Shown piece after piece: positions 43,575 to 62,450 of a stretch of DNA of 64,000 nucleotides. Position 1 is the first letter of the stretch. Each line of letters starts with the position of its first letter. The DNA comes from Pseudonocardia cypriaca (GTDB lineage: Bacteria; Actinomycetota; Actinomycetes; Mycobacteriales; Pseudonocardiaceae). The position numbers were made by a program, and so were the translations under genes. The notes beneath the pieces are model-generated. The model had not been told where the DNA came from. It was given only the letters and a program-made list of their open reading frames with translations, and ran no database searches. Where the stretch lies: contig NZ_VFPH01000002.1 in assembly GCF_006717045.1 (NCBI RefSeq), positions 248,001-312,000 of the forward strand, written 5' to 3'.

Positions 43575-44573
43575 ATGAAGGCCGCAGTCCCGCACCGCGC
43601 AGCCCCGCACCGCGTCGCCGTCCTCGCGCTCCCCGCCGTGCTCCCGTTCGAGCTCAGCATCCCCGGCCGGCTCTTCCGGGCCGCCACCGATTCCGCCGGG
43701 AAGCCGCTCTACGAGGTCGTCACCTGCTCGATGGACGGCGGCCCCGTGCCGACCGCCGAGGACTTCACCGTGGTCGTCCGGCACGGGCCGGACGCGCTCA
43801 GAAACGCCGACACCGTGATCGTCGCGCCCGTCGATCCCGCTTCCGGCGACGAACGCGCGCTCGCCGCGGCCGCCGCCGCGCTCGGCGAGATCGGCAGCGG
43901 AGCGCGGATCGCCTCGATCTGCACCGGCATCGACGTACTCGCCGCGGCCGGCCTGCTCGACGGGCGCCGCGCCACCACGCACTGGAAGCACGCGGTCGAG
44001 TTCCGCCGCAACCACCCTTCGGTCCGGCTCGACCCGGACGTCCTCTACGTCGACGAGGGCGCGATCCTCACCTCGGCGGGCGCCGCGTCCGGCATCGACC
44101 TGTGCCTGCACATCATCCGCGCCGACCACGGCGCGGAGGTCGCCAGCCGCGCGGCGCGCTCCTGCGTCGTCCCGCCCTACCGTGACGGCGGCCAGGCGCA
44201 GTTCATCGACCACCCCGTGCCGGTCGAGCCGGCGACGTCGACGGTCGCCACCCGGATGTGGGCCCTCGAACACCTCGACCACCCGCTGAGCCTCGCCGAC
44301 CTCGCGCGCCGGGCGTCGATGAGCAGGCGCACGTTCACCCGCCGCTTCCGCGACGAGGTCGGGCTGAGCCCCAACCGCTGGCTCACCCAGCAGCGGATCG
44401 AGCTGGCGCGCCGGCTGCTCGAGACGACCGACCTGCCGATCGACCAGGTGGCGGCCCGGGTCGGCATCGGTAGCGCCTCCTCGCTGCGGCTCCACCTGCG
44501 CGGTGCCCTCGGTGTCCCGCCGAGCGCCTACCGCCGGACCTTCCGGTCCCGCGAGGAACGCGAGAGCGCCTGA
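43575..44573 (+). CDS. GlxA-type AraC family transcriptional regulator
   Basis: A 332-residue regulator: an N-terminal DJ-1/PfpI class I glutamine-amidotransferase-like domain (VAVLALPAVLPFELSIPGRLF region; elbow ASICTGIDVLAAAGLLDG with Cys retained; ATTHWKHAVEF) and a C-terminal AraC double HTH (LARRASMSRRTFTRRFRDEVGLSP and IDQVAARVGIGSASSLRLHL core pieces). The ATG at 43575 starts MKAAVPHR. Such proteins sense a metabolite and activate adjacent genes; the divergent LLM oxidoreductase is the natural target. Confidence 0.92.
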   Translation: MKAAVPHRAAPHRVAVLALPAVLPFELSIPGRLFRAATDSAGKPLYEVVTCSMDGGPVPTAEDFTVVVRHGPDALRNADTVIVAPVDPASGDERALAAAAAALGEIGSGARIASICTGIDVLAAAGLLDGRRATTHWKHAVEFRRNHPSVRLDPDVLYVDEGAILTSAGAASGIDLCLHIIRADHGAEVASRAARSCVVPPYRDGGQAQFIDHPVPVEPATSTVATRMWALEHLDHPLSLADLARRASMSRRTFTRRFRDEVGLSPNRWLTQQRIELARRLLETTDLPIDQVAARVGIGSASSLRLHLRGALGVPPSAYRRTFRSREERESA

Positions 44574-44588
44574 TCTCCCCCGACGAGC

Positions 44589-44630
44589 CCACTCCGCGAG
44601 TGGCGGATCCGGGCCCGCCGATCAGGCGGG
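44589..44630. terminator. Two hairpins between convergent genes
   Basis: CCACTC-CGC-GAGTGG (44589-44603) and CCCGCC-GATCA-GGCGGG (44614-44630, overlapping the ABC gene stop) lie between the convergent regulator and lanthipeptide ABC genes. Both stems are perfect 6-mers without T-tracts. They could act as a two-way terminator. Confidence 0.45.
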
Positions 44631-46805
44631 TGCCGTCTCCTGACCACTGAGCATCTGGTTCTCCACCAGGCGGGCGTACGTGCCGCTCGCGGCCAGCAGC
44701 TCCTCGTGGGTGCCCGTCTCGACCACCCGCCCCTGTTCCAGAACGACGATCTTGTCGGCATCGCGCACGGTGCTCAGCCGGTGAGCGACCATGACGACCG
44801 CGCAGTCCAGCTGTCGCAGGGTGTCCTGCACGGCCCGCTCCGTCACGGCATCGAGGTGGGACGTCGCTTCGTCGAGGATGAGGCAGGCCGGGCGGCGGGC
44901 GACGGCGCGTGCCAGGACGACCCGTTGGCGCTGTCCGCCGGACAGCGCGGAACCGTTCTCCCCGACGATCGTCTCGAAGCCCATCGGCCAGCCGGCGATG
45001 TCCTCGTCCAGCCGCGCCAGGTGGGCGGCGCGCCCGACGTCGTCGAGCGGCAGGTCGGGGTCGTCGAGCGCGATGTTCGCGCGGACGGTCCCGTTGAAGA
45101 GGAAGGCGTCCTGCAGGACCACGCCGAACCGCTTCCGGACCGAGGTCAGCGAGACACCGGCGAGGTCGATCCCGTCGAGCAGCACCCGCCCCTCCGACGG
45201 AGGCTGCAAGCCCGTGATCAGGTTCAGCAGCGTGCTCTTGCCAGATCCCGTCCGTCCGACGATGGCCACCTTCTGCCCGGGGGCGATGCTGAGGTCGACG
45301 TCGCGCAGCACCCACGGCCCGTACCGGTCGTACCGGACACCCGCACCGCGGAGCTGCAGGTGGCCGGCGCCCCCGGGGTGGTCGGGCAGCGCCTCGTCCC
45401 GCTCCTGCCGTTCGACGAGCAGCTCCATCACCCGCCTCATCTGGCCCGCGACGAGCTGGAGCTGCTGCGCCGCTCCGAGCACGCGCGCGATCGGGAGCAG
45501 GAACAGCCCGGTCAGGGAGACGAGGGCGAGCATCGTGCCGAGACCGAGGAAGCCGTCGAGCACCATCCACGCGCCCAGCCACAGCGCGAGGACCGGTCCG
45601 AAGAGCGCAGCGGTCGCGCTCGTCGCGGTCGTGACCCCGCCGAGCAGGCCGCGGCGGGTGGCGTCGCGCATCGAGCGGGAGAACAGGTTCTCCCAGCGCA
45701 CCAGGGCCGCCTCCTCCGCGCCGTTCGCCTTGAGGGCGGCCATGCCCCGCAGCGCCTCGACGAGGAACGCCTCCGACGCCGCGGCGGAGGACAGCTCGTC
45801 GCGGATGCGTTCCCTCATCGGGCGCATGAGCGGCAGGACGACCACGGCGTGTGCCAGTGCGACCAGCAGGGCCACAGCGGCGAATGCGGGCGACACGAGG
45901 AGCAGCACGGCGCCGACGGTGACGGCGGTCATCCCGTCGAGGAGCATCCCCATCGTCTGGGTTCCGAGGATCTCCCTGATCACCGTGTTGCTCGTCATGC
46001 GCATCAGGAGGTCGCCGCTGCTCCGCCGCTGCAGCGACGGGTAGGGGAGCCCGAGGACGTGCCGGAAGAACCCGCCCATCACCGCCACGTCGACCCGGGT
46101 GCGCAGCGCGACCAGCACCCGGTTGCGCAGCAGCTGGACCGCGGCGAACAGCCCGGCGAGCAGGAGCAGGAGCGCGCCGATCGCCCACAGGAGCCGATGT
46201 GAACCGCCTGGGAGGACCTGGTCGACGACCACCTTGGTGAGCAGCGGGCCGATCAGCGTGATCACCTGGATCGCGATCCCGGCCAGCAGGATCCGCAGGA
46301 GGCACGCCCGCATCCCGGGGATCCGCCCCAGCGCCCGGATGTACTCCGGCCACGGCCGGCGTTGCTCGGGCAGTGCCTGGAAGTCCGGCAGCCGGCGAGG
46401 GGCCAGCACGACGCCGGTGAACCCGCGGCCGAACTCGCTCGCGTCGATCCGCCTGCGCCCGATCGCGGGATCCACGACGTGGACCACCGAGCCGACGATG
46501 CGTTCCACCACGAGCCAGTGCGAGAAGCGCCAGTGGACCATGACCGGCAGCTCGAAGGCGGTCGGGAGCCTGTCCGCCACCCGGAAGGCCCGCATGTCCA
46601 GGCCGAGCCCGCGGCCCGCGCCGATGATCGCCTCCGCGGTGCCGCCGTCGCGACCGACGTCGACGAGCTCCGACGCCTGCCGCAGGCTCGTCGGCAGGCC
46701 GAGGGCGCACGCGAGCATGGTGAGGCACGCCACGCCGCAGTCCAGGGCGCCTTCCTGCAGGACCACCGGCACGCGGCCCCTCGGCCACCACGGTGACGGG
46801 ATCAT
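44622..46805 (-). CDS. Lanthipeptide peptidase-containing ABC exporter (C39 type, LanT)
   Basis: A 727-residue bifunctional exporter that should cut the precursor leader after Gly-Gly and export the core. The N-terminal C39 peptidase has Gln17 and Cys23 in LQEGALDCG, His96 in RFSHWLVVE and Asp112 in VVDPAIG, so the protease looks active. Six membrane helices follow (~155-440), then an NBD with Walker A GRTGSGKST, signature LSGGQRQRVVLARAV and Walker B CLILDEATSHLD. Start at 46805 (MIPSPWW) overlaps the small upstream gene by 4 bp. Last gene of the lanA-lanM-x-lanT operon. Confidence 0.94.
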   Translation of the reverse strand: MIPSPWWPRGRVPVVLQEGALDCGVACLTMLACALGLPTSLRQASELVDVGRDGGTAEAIIGAGRGLGLDMRAFRVADRLPTAFELPVMVHWRFSHWLVVERIVGSVVHVVDPAIGRRRIDASEFGRGFTGVVLAPRRLPDFQALPEQRRPWPEYIRALGRIPGMRACLLRILLAGIAIQVITLIGPLLTKVVVDQVLPGGSHRLLWAIGALLLLLAGLFAAVQLLRNRVLVALRTRVDVAVMGGFFRHVLGLPYPSLQRRSSGDLLMRMTSNTVIREILGTQTMGMLLDGMTAVTVGAVLLLVSPAFAAVALLVALAHAVVVLPLMRPMRERIRDELSSAAASEAFLVEALRGMAALKANGAEEAALVRWENLFSRSMRDATRRGLLGGVTTATSATAALFGPVLALWLGAWMVLDGFLGLGTMLALVSLTGLFLLPIARVLGAAQQLQLVAGQMRRVMELLVERQERDEALPDHPGGAGHLQLRGAGVRYDRYGPWVLRDVDLSIAPGQKVAIVGRTGSGKSTLLNLITGLQPPSEGRVLLDGIDLAGVSLTSVRKRFGVVLQDAFLFNGTVRANIALDDPDLPLDDVGRAAHLARLDEDIAGWPMGFETIVGENGSALSGGQRQRVVLARAVARRPACLILDEATSHLDAVTERAVQDTLRQLDCAVVMVAHRLSTVRDADKIVVLEQGRVVETGTHEELLAASGTYARLVENQMLSGQETAPA

Positions 46806-47281
46806 GCGCACGGCGCGACCACCACGCACCAGAGCGGCCAGGACGCCTCGACCCGGACCCGCACACCGCCGGGTGGCAGCCGGTCGGGCAGCGTGACCCG
46901 CTCCCAGCGGGTGTGGGGGCCGTCGACCCGACCGGACGCGCAGGCTCCGGGAGCAGGAGCGGGGACGCCCGAGCGAGGGTCGAGACGGAGGTCCGGGTCC
47001 GCCGCGCCGAGCACGACCCGGACGTCCGTCACCTCGGCCGGCTCCGCGAACGGGAGGCAGGTCGAGAGCGATCGGTTGCCGGGGTCGTAGACGGCGTCGA
47101 CGAACCGGTGCGCAGGTGCGGGCACGAACGCCAGCACGCCGGCCGTGAGGGCCGCCAGTGCGGAGATCGTCGCCGTCAGCCGCGGGGTGGACGGCGTCAG
47201 GACGTGAGGCGCGGAGTCCGCGGTTCCCGAGTCCGCGTAGTGCTGCTGGGCCTCGATGCGGAAGAGCTGTCCGTTGTTCAC
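46802..47281 (-). CDS. Short HlyD-like membrane-anchored protein of the lanthipeptide operon
   Basis: A 159-residue protein. The start MNNGQLFRIEAQQHYAD followed by a Pro-rich turn and one membrane helix (~37-55) resembles the N-terminus of HlyD-type adaptors that accompany C39 ABC exporters in bacteriocin loci. The rest, about 100 residues outside the membrane, lacks the coiled coil and most of the lipoyl-like domain of a normal adaptor and contains four Cys. It overlaps LanM by 4 bp and LanT by 4 bp, so it is coupled to both. I infer an export accessory role; the family assignment rests on the N-terminal pattern and position only. Confidence 0.65.
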   Translation of the reverse strand: MNNGQLFRIEAQQHYADSGTADSAPHVLTPSTPRLTATISALAALTAGVLAFVPAPAHRFVDAVYDPGNRSLSTCLPFAEPAEVTDVRVVLGAADPDLRLDPRSGVPAPAPGACASGRVDGPHTRWERVTLPDRLPPGGVRVRVEASWPLWCVVVAPCA

Positions 47282-50200
47282 CGCCGGCAGAGCTCCATGA
47301 CGAGCGGCGAGGGCAGATCACGTCCGTGCTGGATCCGCAGGATCCCGTAGCCGAGCCCGGCGACCCCCGTCATCAGCGCGGGCGTCGGCATCCTGCTGTG
47401 CTCGTCTCCGCCTGCCCCTTGGTCGAGGATCCGCTCGGCGACGACGTCCAGGCACGCCAGCGCGTGGTTCCGCACGGCGGGGTCGTCGGCCGCGGCCACC
47501 GTGAGGCTCTCGATGTTGCCCAGGCCACCGTGGCACAGCCCGACGTGGCTCGTCTCGCATCCGGTCACGGTGTCGAGCAGCAGCTGACGATGCGCATGGC
47601 CGATCGCCCCGGTCGCGATGGCGTGCCCGAGCACGATGCCGGGGGCGCCGTGGCACCACGCCACCATCTCGGGCGGTCCGACGACGCCGTGGCGCAGGTC
47701 GTGCCAGCCACCGAGTGCGACGTCGAAGTGGTCGTCCTCCCAGGCGATCGCTCGCGCGGCCGCCTGCCGGTAGGCGTCGTCCCCGAAGTACGCGTGCAAC
47801 CTGCCCAGCGCCGCGGCGACGCCCGCGTTGCCGTGCGCGAAGCCCGTCATGCCGAGCTCCGGATGCTTCCCGACCGGCCACGAGACGCCGTTCCCATCGG
47901 CCCGCATGCCGAAGAGCAGCCGGCGGCCCGCGAGCCCCGCGACCTCCTCGAACTCGCGGTACCCGCGTTCGGCGAGGGCGGTCGCGCACAGCGCGATCCC
48001 GGCCGAGCCGCTGATGACGTCGAAGAACTCGTCGGGCTTGGCCGGTGCGGCGAGGACCCTCGCGCACCGGGCGAGGACCTCCCGCGGTGGCTCGGTCTCC
48101 AGCAGGTCGAGCGTGGCCACCAGGCCCCACGCGATGCCGCTGAGGCCCTCCCACGCGCTGGGGGGAACCCGCCGCAAGCCTTCCTCGTCGGTCGCCGCGA
48201 GGGCGTCCACGACGGCACCCGCGATCGATCCGGCGTCCGCGCGCGCCCGGCGGTCCCCGGTGTACCGAGCGGCGGCCGCGAGGAAGAGCGCGATGCCGAT
48301 CCGGCCGTCGTAGAGCGTCTCGCCCACCAGGTCGGGGACCCGCAGCTCCCCGCTGTTGCGCATGCCGAACCAGATCGGACCGCGGCTGGTGCGGATCTGG
48401 TGCTCGTGCAGCCAGCCGAGGGCGGACTCGACGATGCGCTCCGTCGGCGGTGCCGTCGCCGATCCGGCCGGTGGACGTCCGCCGGGCGATGCCGGACGGG
48501 TGGGCCGGGGACGGCTTCCCGCGGTGCGCAGTGCTGCCTCGACGGCCCACTCCTGAGCGCGCAGGTCCTGCTCGGACAAGGCCGCGATGTGCGACTCGAG
48601 CATCTCCGACGGCGTTCTCGGGAAGAAGTCGGCGTGGACGCGGCCTCGCGAGTCGGTGAGCGAGCGGTCGTCCAGGCGGAAGGAGAACACCGGGATGTCG
48701 AGGTCGAGGAGGTCCTCGACCTCGCTGCTGACCAACCGGCGATGCGGCCCGGAGTGCCGTCTGCCCCACAGGTGTGACAGGTACAGCTCCCGCTCCGCCG
48801 CATCCGTCATCAGGCCGGGGTGCGTGGACTGCTCGAGGGCCTGCGCGTAGACGCGCGTCGGACGGACGATGTAGCGCAGGGGCCCGGCCCGCAGCTGCCC
48901 GAGCAGGGCGCCGTCGGCCGCGAGGAGCTCGTCCTTCCTGCGCAGGATTCCCCGGTAGGCGTCGCGGAACCCGGCCAGGACCTCGTCGAGGTGGTCGACC
49001 GGGTCCACCGTGGTGCCCTCAGCGGTCCGCGGGCGGTTGTCCCACGCCGGCAGTGGCGCCGACCGAGCCGCGAGCCGAGGCGCATCGGTGTCGAGCCCGA
49101 TGACGGAGGTGGTCGTGATCGTGCCGGCTGCGCCGCCGCTGATGGCGGACAGGTCGAGGCCGTCGGTCCACTGCGGCGTCGGTAGGAGCATGCTGAGCAG
49201 GACCGAGTGCTCGGCGTTCGTCTCGTCGGCCTCCGCGGTCCCGTCGAGGGCGGGGGTGGTGAGCACCGGATGGGCGGTCGTCTCGAGGTCGACGAGGACC
49301 GGGTGCGCCCCGGCCGCGACGAGGTTCTCGGCGTGCAGGTCGATCATCGAGAAGACGTGGGCGACGGCGATGATCCAGCCCGTGCGGCGGTAGAACGTGG
49401 CGAGCTCGGATGCGTCGCCCACCGCCGACGGCTCGATGCGCTCCTGCCATCCCCATCCGTCGCGGGCCAGCACCCGAGGCGCGCGGATGCCGGGGCTCCC
49501 CTCGATCCGGTCGAGGGCGGCGGCGAGCGCCGAGTACCACTGCTCGCCGGTGAGCGGGCGCGGCTTGTAGACGACCGCGGACCCGTCGGAGAAGCGCAGG
49601 GAGCGCACGCTCTGCCCGCCGCGATGCGGATCACCGAGCGGTCCGGTGATCGACAGGAGGCGCCCGACGGCTGCCGAACCCGTGACGGTGGCCAGCGCGG
49701 GGTGGTCGTGGTCCAGCCTGGCGAACAGGGTGCGGATCTCCCGGCTCCAGCGGCGCGCCTCGTGGCGCCACAGCGCGTCCAGCACGGGGTAGTCGGCGAG
49801 CAGGTCGTCGAAGCGGTCTGTCGTAGCCAGGTCGGCCGCGAACTCCCGGGCCCGCGACCGCGGCTCGGCGGAGGTGAAGTCCTCGCGCAGGCGCCGGGCG
49901 TTCACCTCCGTGACGAGGCAGCGGATCGCGATGCGGCGGAGCCGCTCGGCGAGCTCGCGGGTCAGCTCGCTCTCGAGGCGGTCGACCTCCGAGCCCGGCC
50001 ACCACGGCGCCGACCGCCAATCCCGGGCGCCGGCCGCGAGCAGGTCGTGCACGTGCGCACGCGCGATGGGCTTGAGGAACCACGTCGGAGTGTCATCGGG
50101 ATCGTCGTCGTGCAGGGCACGGCGGTGCTCCGGTCTCCCCACGGTGGCGCCGAGTCCGGGTGCGACCGCTCCCAACGCCTCGCGGAAGGCCGCCTCCGGG

Positions 50201-50358
50201 ATCTCGCGCACGGCCAGCCACTCGGAAAGACCCTCCCGGAACCACGGAGCGGCGTGCCACCGTCGCCACTGCTGGTCGGCCCTGGCCGGGTCCACGGCCC
50301 ACCGCGTGCGGTGGCGCAGCCGGTCACGCACGCTCAGAGCGGAAACTGGGCTGGACAC
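47278..50358 (-). CDS. lanM: Class II lanthipeptide synthetase LanM
   Basis: A 1026-residue bifunctional enzyme that phosphorylates and dehydrates Ser/Thr of the precursor (N-terminal DUF4135 domain, ~100-560) and then forms thioether rings (C-terminal LanC-like domain, ~670-1026). Dehydratase landmarks are FSDGSAVVYKPRPL (Lys), HVFSMIDLHAENLVAAG (Asp/His/Asn) and PVLVDLETTAHP. The cyclase zinc ligands are Cys ~902 in AWCHGAPG and Cys-His ~942-943 in GLCHGGLGN. I choose the GTG at 50358, which has GGAGG ten bases upstream; the frame extends a little further. It lies 105 bp behind the precursor gene and overlaps the next gene by 4 bp. Confidence 0.95.
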   Translation of the reverse strand: MSSPVSALSVRDRLRHRTRWAVDPARADQQWRRWHAAPWFREGLSEWLAVREIPEAAFREALGAVAPGLGATVGRPEHRRALHDDDPDDTPTWFLKPIARAHVHDLLAAGARDWRSAPWWPGSEVDRLESELTRELAERLRRIAIRCLVTEVNARRLREDFTSAEPRSRAREFAADLATTDRFDDLLADYPVLDALWRHEARRWSREIRTLFARLDHDHPALATVTGSAAVGRLLSITGPLGDPHRGGQSVRSLRFSDGSAVVYKPRPLTGEQWYSALAAALDRIEGSPGIRAPRVLARDGWGWQERIEPSAVGDASELATFYRRTGWIIAVAHVFSMIDLHAENLVAAGAHPVLVDLETTAHPVLTTPALDGTAEADETNAEHSVLLSMLLPTPQWTDGLDLSAISGGAAGTITTTSVIGLDTDAPRLAARSAPLPAWDNRPRTAEGTTVDPVDHLDEVLAGFRDAYRGILRRKDELLAADGALLGQLRAGPLRYIVRPTRVYAQALEQSTHPGLMTDAAERELYLSHLWGRRHSGPHRRLVSSEVEDLLDLDIPVFSFRLDDRSLTDSRGRVHADFFPRTPSEMLESHIAALSEQDLRAQEWAVEAALRTAGSRPRPTRPASPGGRPPAGSATAPPTERIVESALGWLHEHQIRTSRGPIWFGMRNSGELRVPDLVGETLYDGRIGIALFLAAAARYTGDRRARADAGSIAGAVVDALAATDEEGLRRVPPSAWEGLSGIAWGLVATLDLLETEPPREVLARCARVLAAPAKPDEFFDVISGSAGIALCATALAERGYREFEEVAGLAGRRLLFGMRADGNGVSWPVGKHPELGMTGFAHGNAGVAAALGRLHAYFGDDAYRQAAARAIAWEDDHFDVALGGWHDLRHGVVGPPEMVAWCHGAPGIVLGHAIATGAIGHAHRQLLLDTVTGCETSHVGLCHGGLGNIESLTVAAADDPAVRNHALACLDVVAERILDQGAGGDEHSRMPTPALMTGVAGLGYGILRIQHGRDLPSPLVMELCRR

Positions 50359-50463
50359 TGGATCGGAACCTCCGCGTCGTCCGGGGTGGATCTCGTTGCG
50401 GTGCCGGCGGGGCGCCCCGTGCTCGGGGCGCCCCACCGGTCACTTCTCAACCGGGAGCGCTGC

Positions 50464-50685
50464 TCACGCCTCGCAGTCGCTCGGGTTGCTCGACGTGCAC
50501 CCGATCGTGTAGATGGGCCCGGGGCGGATGCAGAGGAACACGATGATGGTCCCGCCCGCGACCCAGTGGAGCTCGTCCTCGGTCAGCTCGACGGCGCCGG
50601 CGGGCCCGCCGGCGGACTCCTGGGCATCGACGTAGGACGGCGGCGACCGCCAGCCCTGGATCGTGTCCTCGATCGATTCCTTCAC
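50464..50685 (-). CDS. lanA: Class II lanthipeptide precursor peptide (LanA), 73 residues
   Basis: GTG start at 50685 with GAGGAGG five bases upstream. The leader (residues 1-45) is acidic and ends in ELTEDELHWVAGG, a textbook double-glycine site with Leu at -12 and -7 and Val at -4. The 28-residue core begins TIIVFL and ends SDCEA. It has Cys at core positions 7, 18 and 26, Thr at 1, 15 and 19, and Ser at 20, 21 and 24, enough donors for three thioether rings; T15-I-G-C18 could give a four-residue ring. The middle CIRPGP is rigid and carries the only Arg. The core does not resemble the mersacidin, cinnamycin or lacticin 481 groups I know. First gene of the operon. Confidence 0.92.
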   Translation of the reverse strand: MKESIEDTIQGWRSPPSYVDAQESAGGPAGAVELTEDELHWVAGGTIIVFLCIRPGPIYTIGCTSSNPSDCEA

Positions 50686-51556
50686 CTGTTCCTCCTCGCC
50701 GGCGGGGTCTCCGCCCTCTCCCGACCGATCACCTTCTGGCGATCGGGCCCTACCGTGACGCCGTCCCACGCCGAGCGAAGCCATCGGCGAGGTCCGTTGT
50801 TGCGCCACGCGCCTGTCGGTCAGGTCCGCAACCAACCGCGACCGGCACCCGGGCTCTCGTGGAGCCAGGGCCGGGCGAGGCGGCGGACCGGCCGGTCCGA
50901 CGACCGCACGGGGCCGTCACCGCCCGCGAGCCGGCCGCTCCTGCCGGAAGCGGGCGGCAGGCCCCTCCTGTCGCTACCGGGCGACCACCGAGGGGGTCCG
51001 GTCGCCGTTCGCAGAACGACGAGGCTCCGCCATCGCGCTGTCCATCACTTTCCGATGACTGCCGGACCGCACATCCTCCGCCGCATTCTGGTTGTGACTC
51101 AGGTTGTTCGCGCCGAACCGTCGGTAGCGCACGTCCATGTGATTCACCTCTGAGCCGGATGCACGTTCGGGCATACGCCGGGAAGCTCGGGAAGCACTGC
51201 TCCGCCGACCCGGGGGAACCTTTGTGACGACGGTAGGCCGGAGCGGGCCAACATCCGCTGTAGGCGCTCCACCGGCCAACGGCACATCCCTGGCATGCCT
51301 CTGACCTGCATAGATGCGCAGAACGACCTACCCACAGCGCGCTGCACCGGCAGAACTTGAGGCAGATACCCGTACTTCCCCGGAACGGAATCACGCCGAT
51401 TGGACATCATCTGCACCCCGCCCGGTGACGCCGCCGAACATGCGATGCTCACGCGCATACGCGGCAACCGCGACCATCGTGCGAACGCGGCGGCGTGGGT
51501 ATGCTGCTCGAATTCACTGCTCGGATTCCCAGCACTCCGGACGGAAGGCCGTCGCC
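50686..51556. other. 870-bp divergent intergenic region between the lanthipeptide and PKS-NRPS units
   Basis: The region must hold the promoter of the leftward lanthipeptide operon and of the rightward LLM-PKS operon. GC content looks lower around 51010-51140 and 51280-51520 than in the flanking genes. The only small frame with a good ribosome site is the 54-codon one at 50974-51138, listed separately. Other short frames lack leader, core or domain features. I found no second precursor. Confidence 0.6.
50974..51138 (-). CDS. Possible small protein, 54 residues, unknown
   Basis: ATG at 51138 has AGAGGTG six bases upstream. The product starts MDVRYRRFGANNLSHNQNAA, is very polar (many Arg, Ser, Asn), has no Cys, no membrane segment and no Gly-Gly site, so it is not an obvious lanthipeptide precursor. 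It lies upstream of and on the same strand as the lanthipeptide precursor gene, ~290 bp before it. It may be a regulator fragment, a small accessory protein or non-coding. Confidence 0.4.
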   Translation of the reverse strand: MDVRYRRFGANNLSHNQNAAEDVRSGSHRKVMDSAMAEPRRSANGDRTPSVVAR

Positions 51557-52564
51557 GTGTCCCTGCTGATTCCGCTCTCCATCGCCGACCTCGCATCGGT
51601 CGCTCACGGCGAGAGCATTCGCGAAGGCCTCGATGCGAGCGTCACGCTCGCGCAGCGTGCGGAGCGGTGGGGTTTCCGGCGGATCTGGTACGCCGAGCAC
51701 CACGCGGTCCCCTCGATCGCCTCGTCCGCCACGAGCGTGGTGGTCGGGCACGTCGCGGCCCACACTGAGCGGATCACCCTGGGAGCAGGCGGCGTCATGC
51801 TGCCCAACCACTCACCGCTCGTGATCGCAGAGCAGTTCGGCACCCTCGCCACGCTCTTCCCGGGACGCATCGAGCTCGGCCTCGGCCGCGCGCCGGGTGG
51901 CGACCCCCGCACGATCGCGGCACTGCGGCGCGACGAGTCCGCCGCGGACCGGTTCCCCCAGGACGTCGTGGAGCTACGCGCGTTCCTCTCGGACGAGAGC
52001 GCTGTGCCGGGCGTCGAGGCCTACCCGGGCAAGGGCACGAACGTGCCGCTCACCATCCTCGGGTCATCGCCGTACGGGGCGAAGGTGGCTGCGGCCCTCG
52101 GGCTGCCCTACGCCTTCGCGTCGCACTTCGCCCCGGACGCGCTGGAGCAGGCGGTGGCGGTCTACCGGCGCGAGTTCCGGCCATCCGCCCAGCTCGCCAC
52201 CCCCCACGTGCTGGCGGCCGTGAACGTGATCGCCGCCGACACCGCCGAGGAGGCGGCGGAGCTCGCCGACGCCGTCCTGATCGATCGCGTCAAGCGGTCC
52301 CTCACGCGCAAGGGCCGTCCTCTCACCGACGACGAGGCCCGGGCCGCCCTCGACACGACCCAGGGCAGGCAGGTCCGTGCGGCAACCCGGTGCACGGCGT
52401 CCGGTACGCCCGACGTCGTCGTGCGGCGGCTGGAGGAGTTCGCCACGCTGGCCGATGCCGACGAACTGATCGTGGCGTTCCCGCTACTCGACCGGCCACG
52501 CTGGTTCCGGTCGGCGGAGCTGCTCGCCGAGCAGTTGCGGCCCGCGCCGGCCGGAGCTCGCTGA
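51557..52564 (+). CDS. LLM class flavin-dependent oxidoreductase at the start of the PKS-NRPS cluster
   Basis: A 335-residue luciferase-like monooxygenase of the FMN group (motifs YAEHHAVPSIASSAT, LGAGGVMLPNHSPLVIAEQFGTL core GVMLPNHSPLVIAEQF, and RIELGLGRAPGGDPRT), resembling MsnO8-type enzymes. I choose the GTG at 51557, with GGAAGG eight bases upstream, because homology begins there. It lies 29 bp before the PKS gene on the same strand, so it is probably a tailoring or starter-unit oxygenase of that pathway. Confidence 0.88.
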   Translation: MSLLIPLSIADLASVAHGESIREGLDASVTLAQRAERWGFRRIWYAEHHAVPSIASSATSVVVGHVAAHTERITLGAGGVMLPNHSPLVIAEQFGTLATLFPGRIELGLGRAPGGDPRTIAALRRDESAADRFPQDVVELRAFLSDESAVPGVEAYPGKGTNVPLTILGSSPYGAKVAAALGLPYAFASHFAPDALEQAVAVYRREFRPSAQLATPHVLAAVNVIAADTAEEAAELADAVLIDRVKRSLTRKGRPLTDDEARAALDTTQGRQVRAATRCTASGTPDVVVRRLEEFATLADADELIVAFPLLDRPRWFRSAELLAEQLRPAPAGAR

Positions 52565-52593
52565 TCGTCGTCCATCGGGGGGTGGAGAAGACC

Positions 52594-62427
<9,834 letters not shown>

Positions 62428-62450
62428 CCCGCGAATCCCAGGAGACGACG

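Noticed and set aside
51144..51596. A minus-strand frame with scattered Cys residues as a second lanthipeptide precursor
   Set aside because: No double-glycine leader, no ribosome site at a suitable start, and it overlaps the LLM gene promoter and start.
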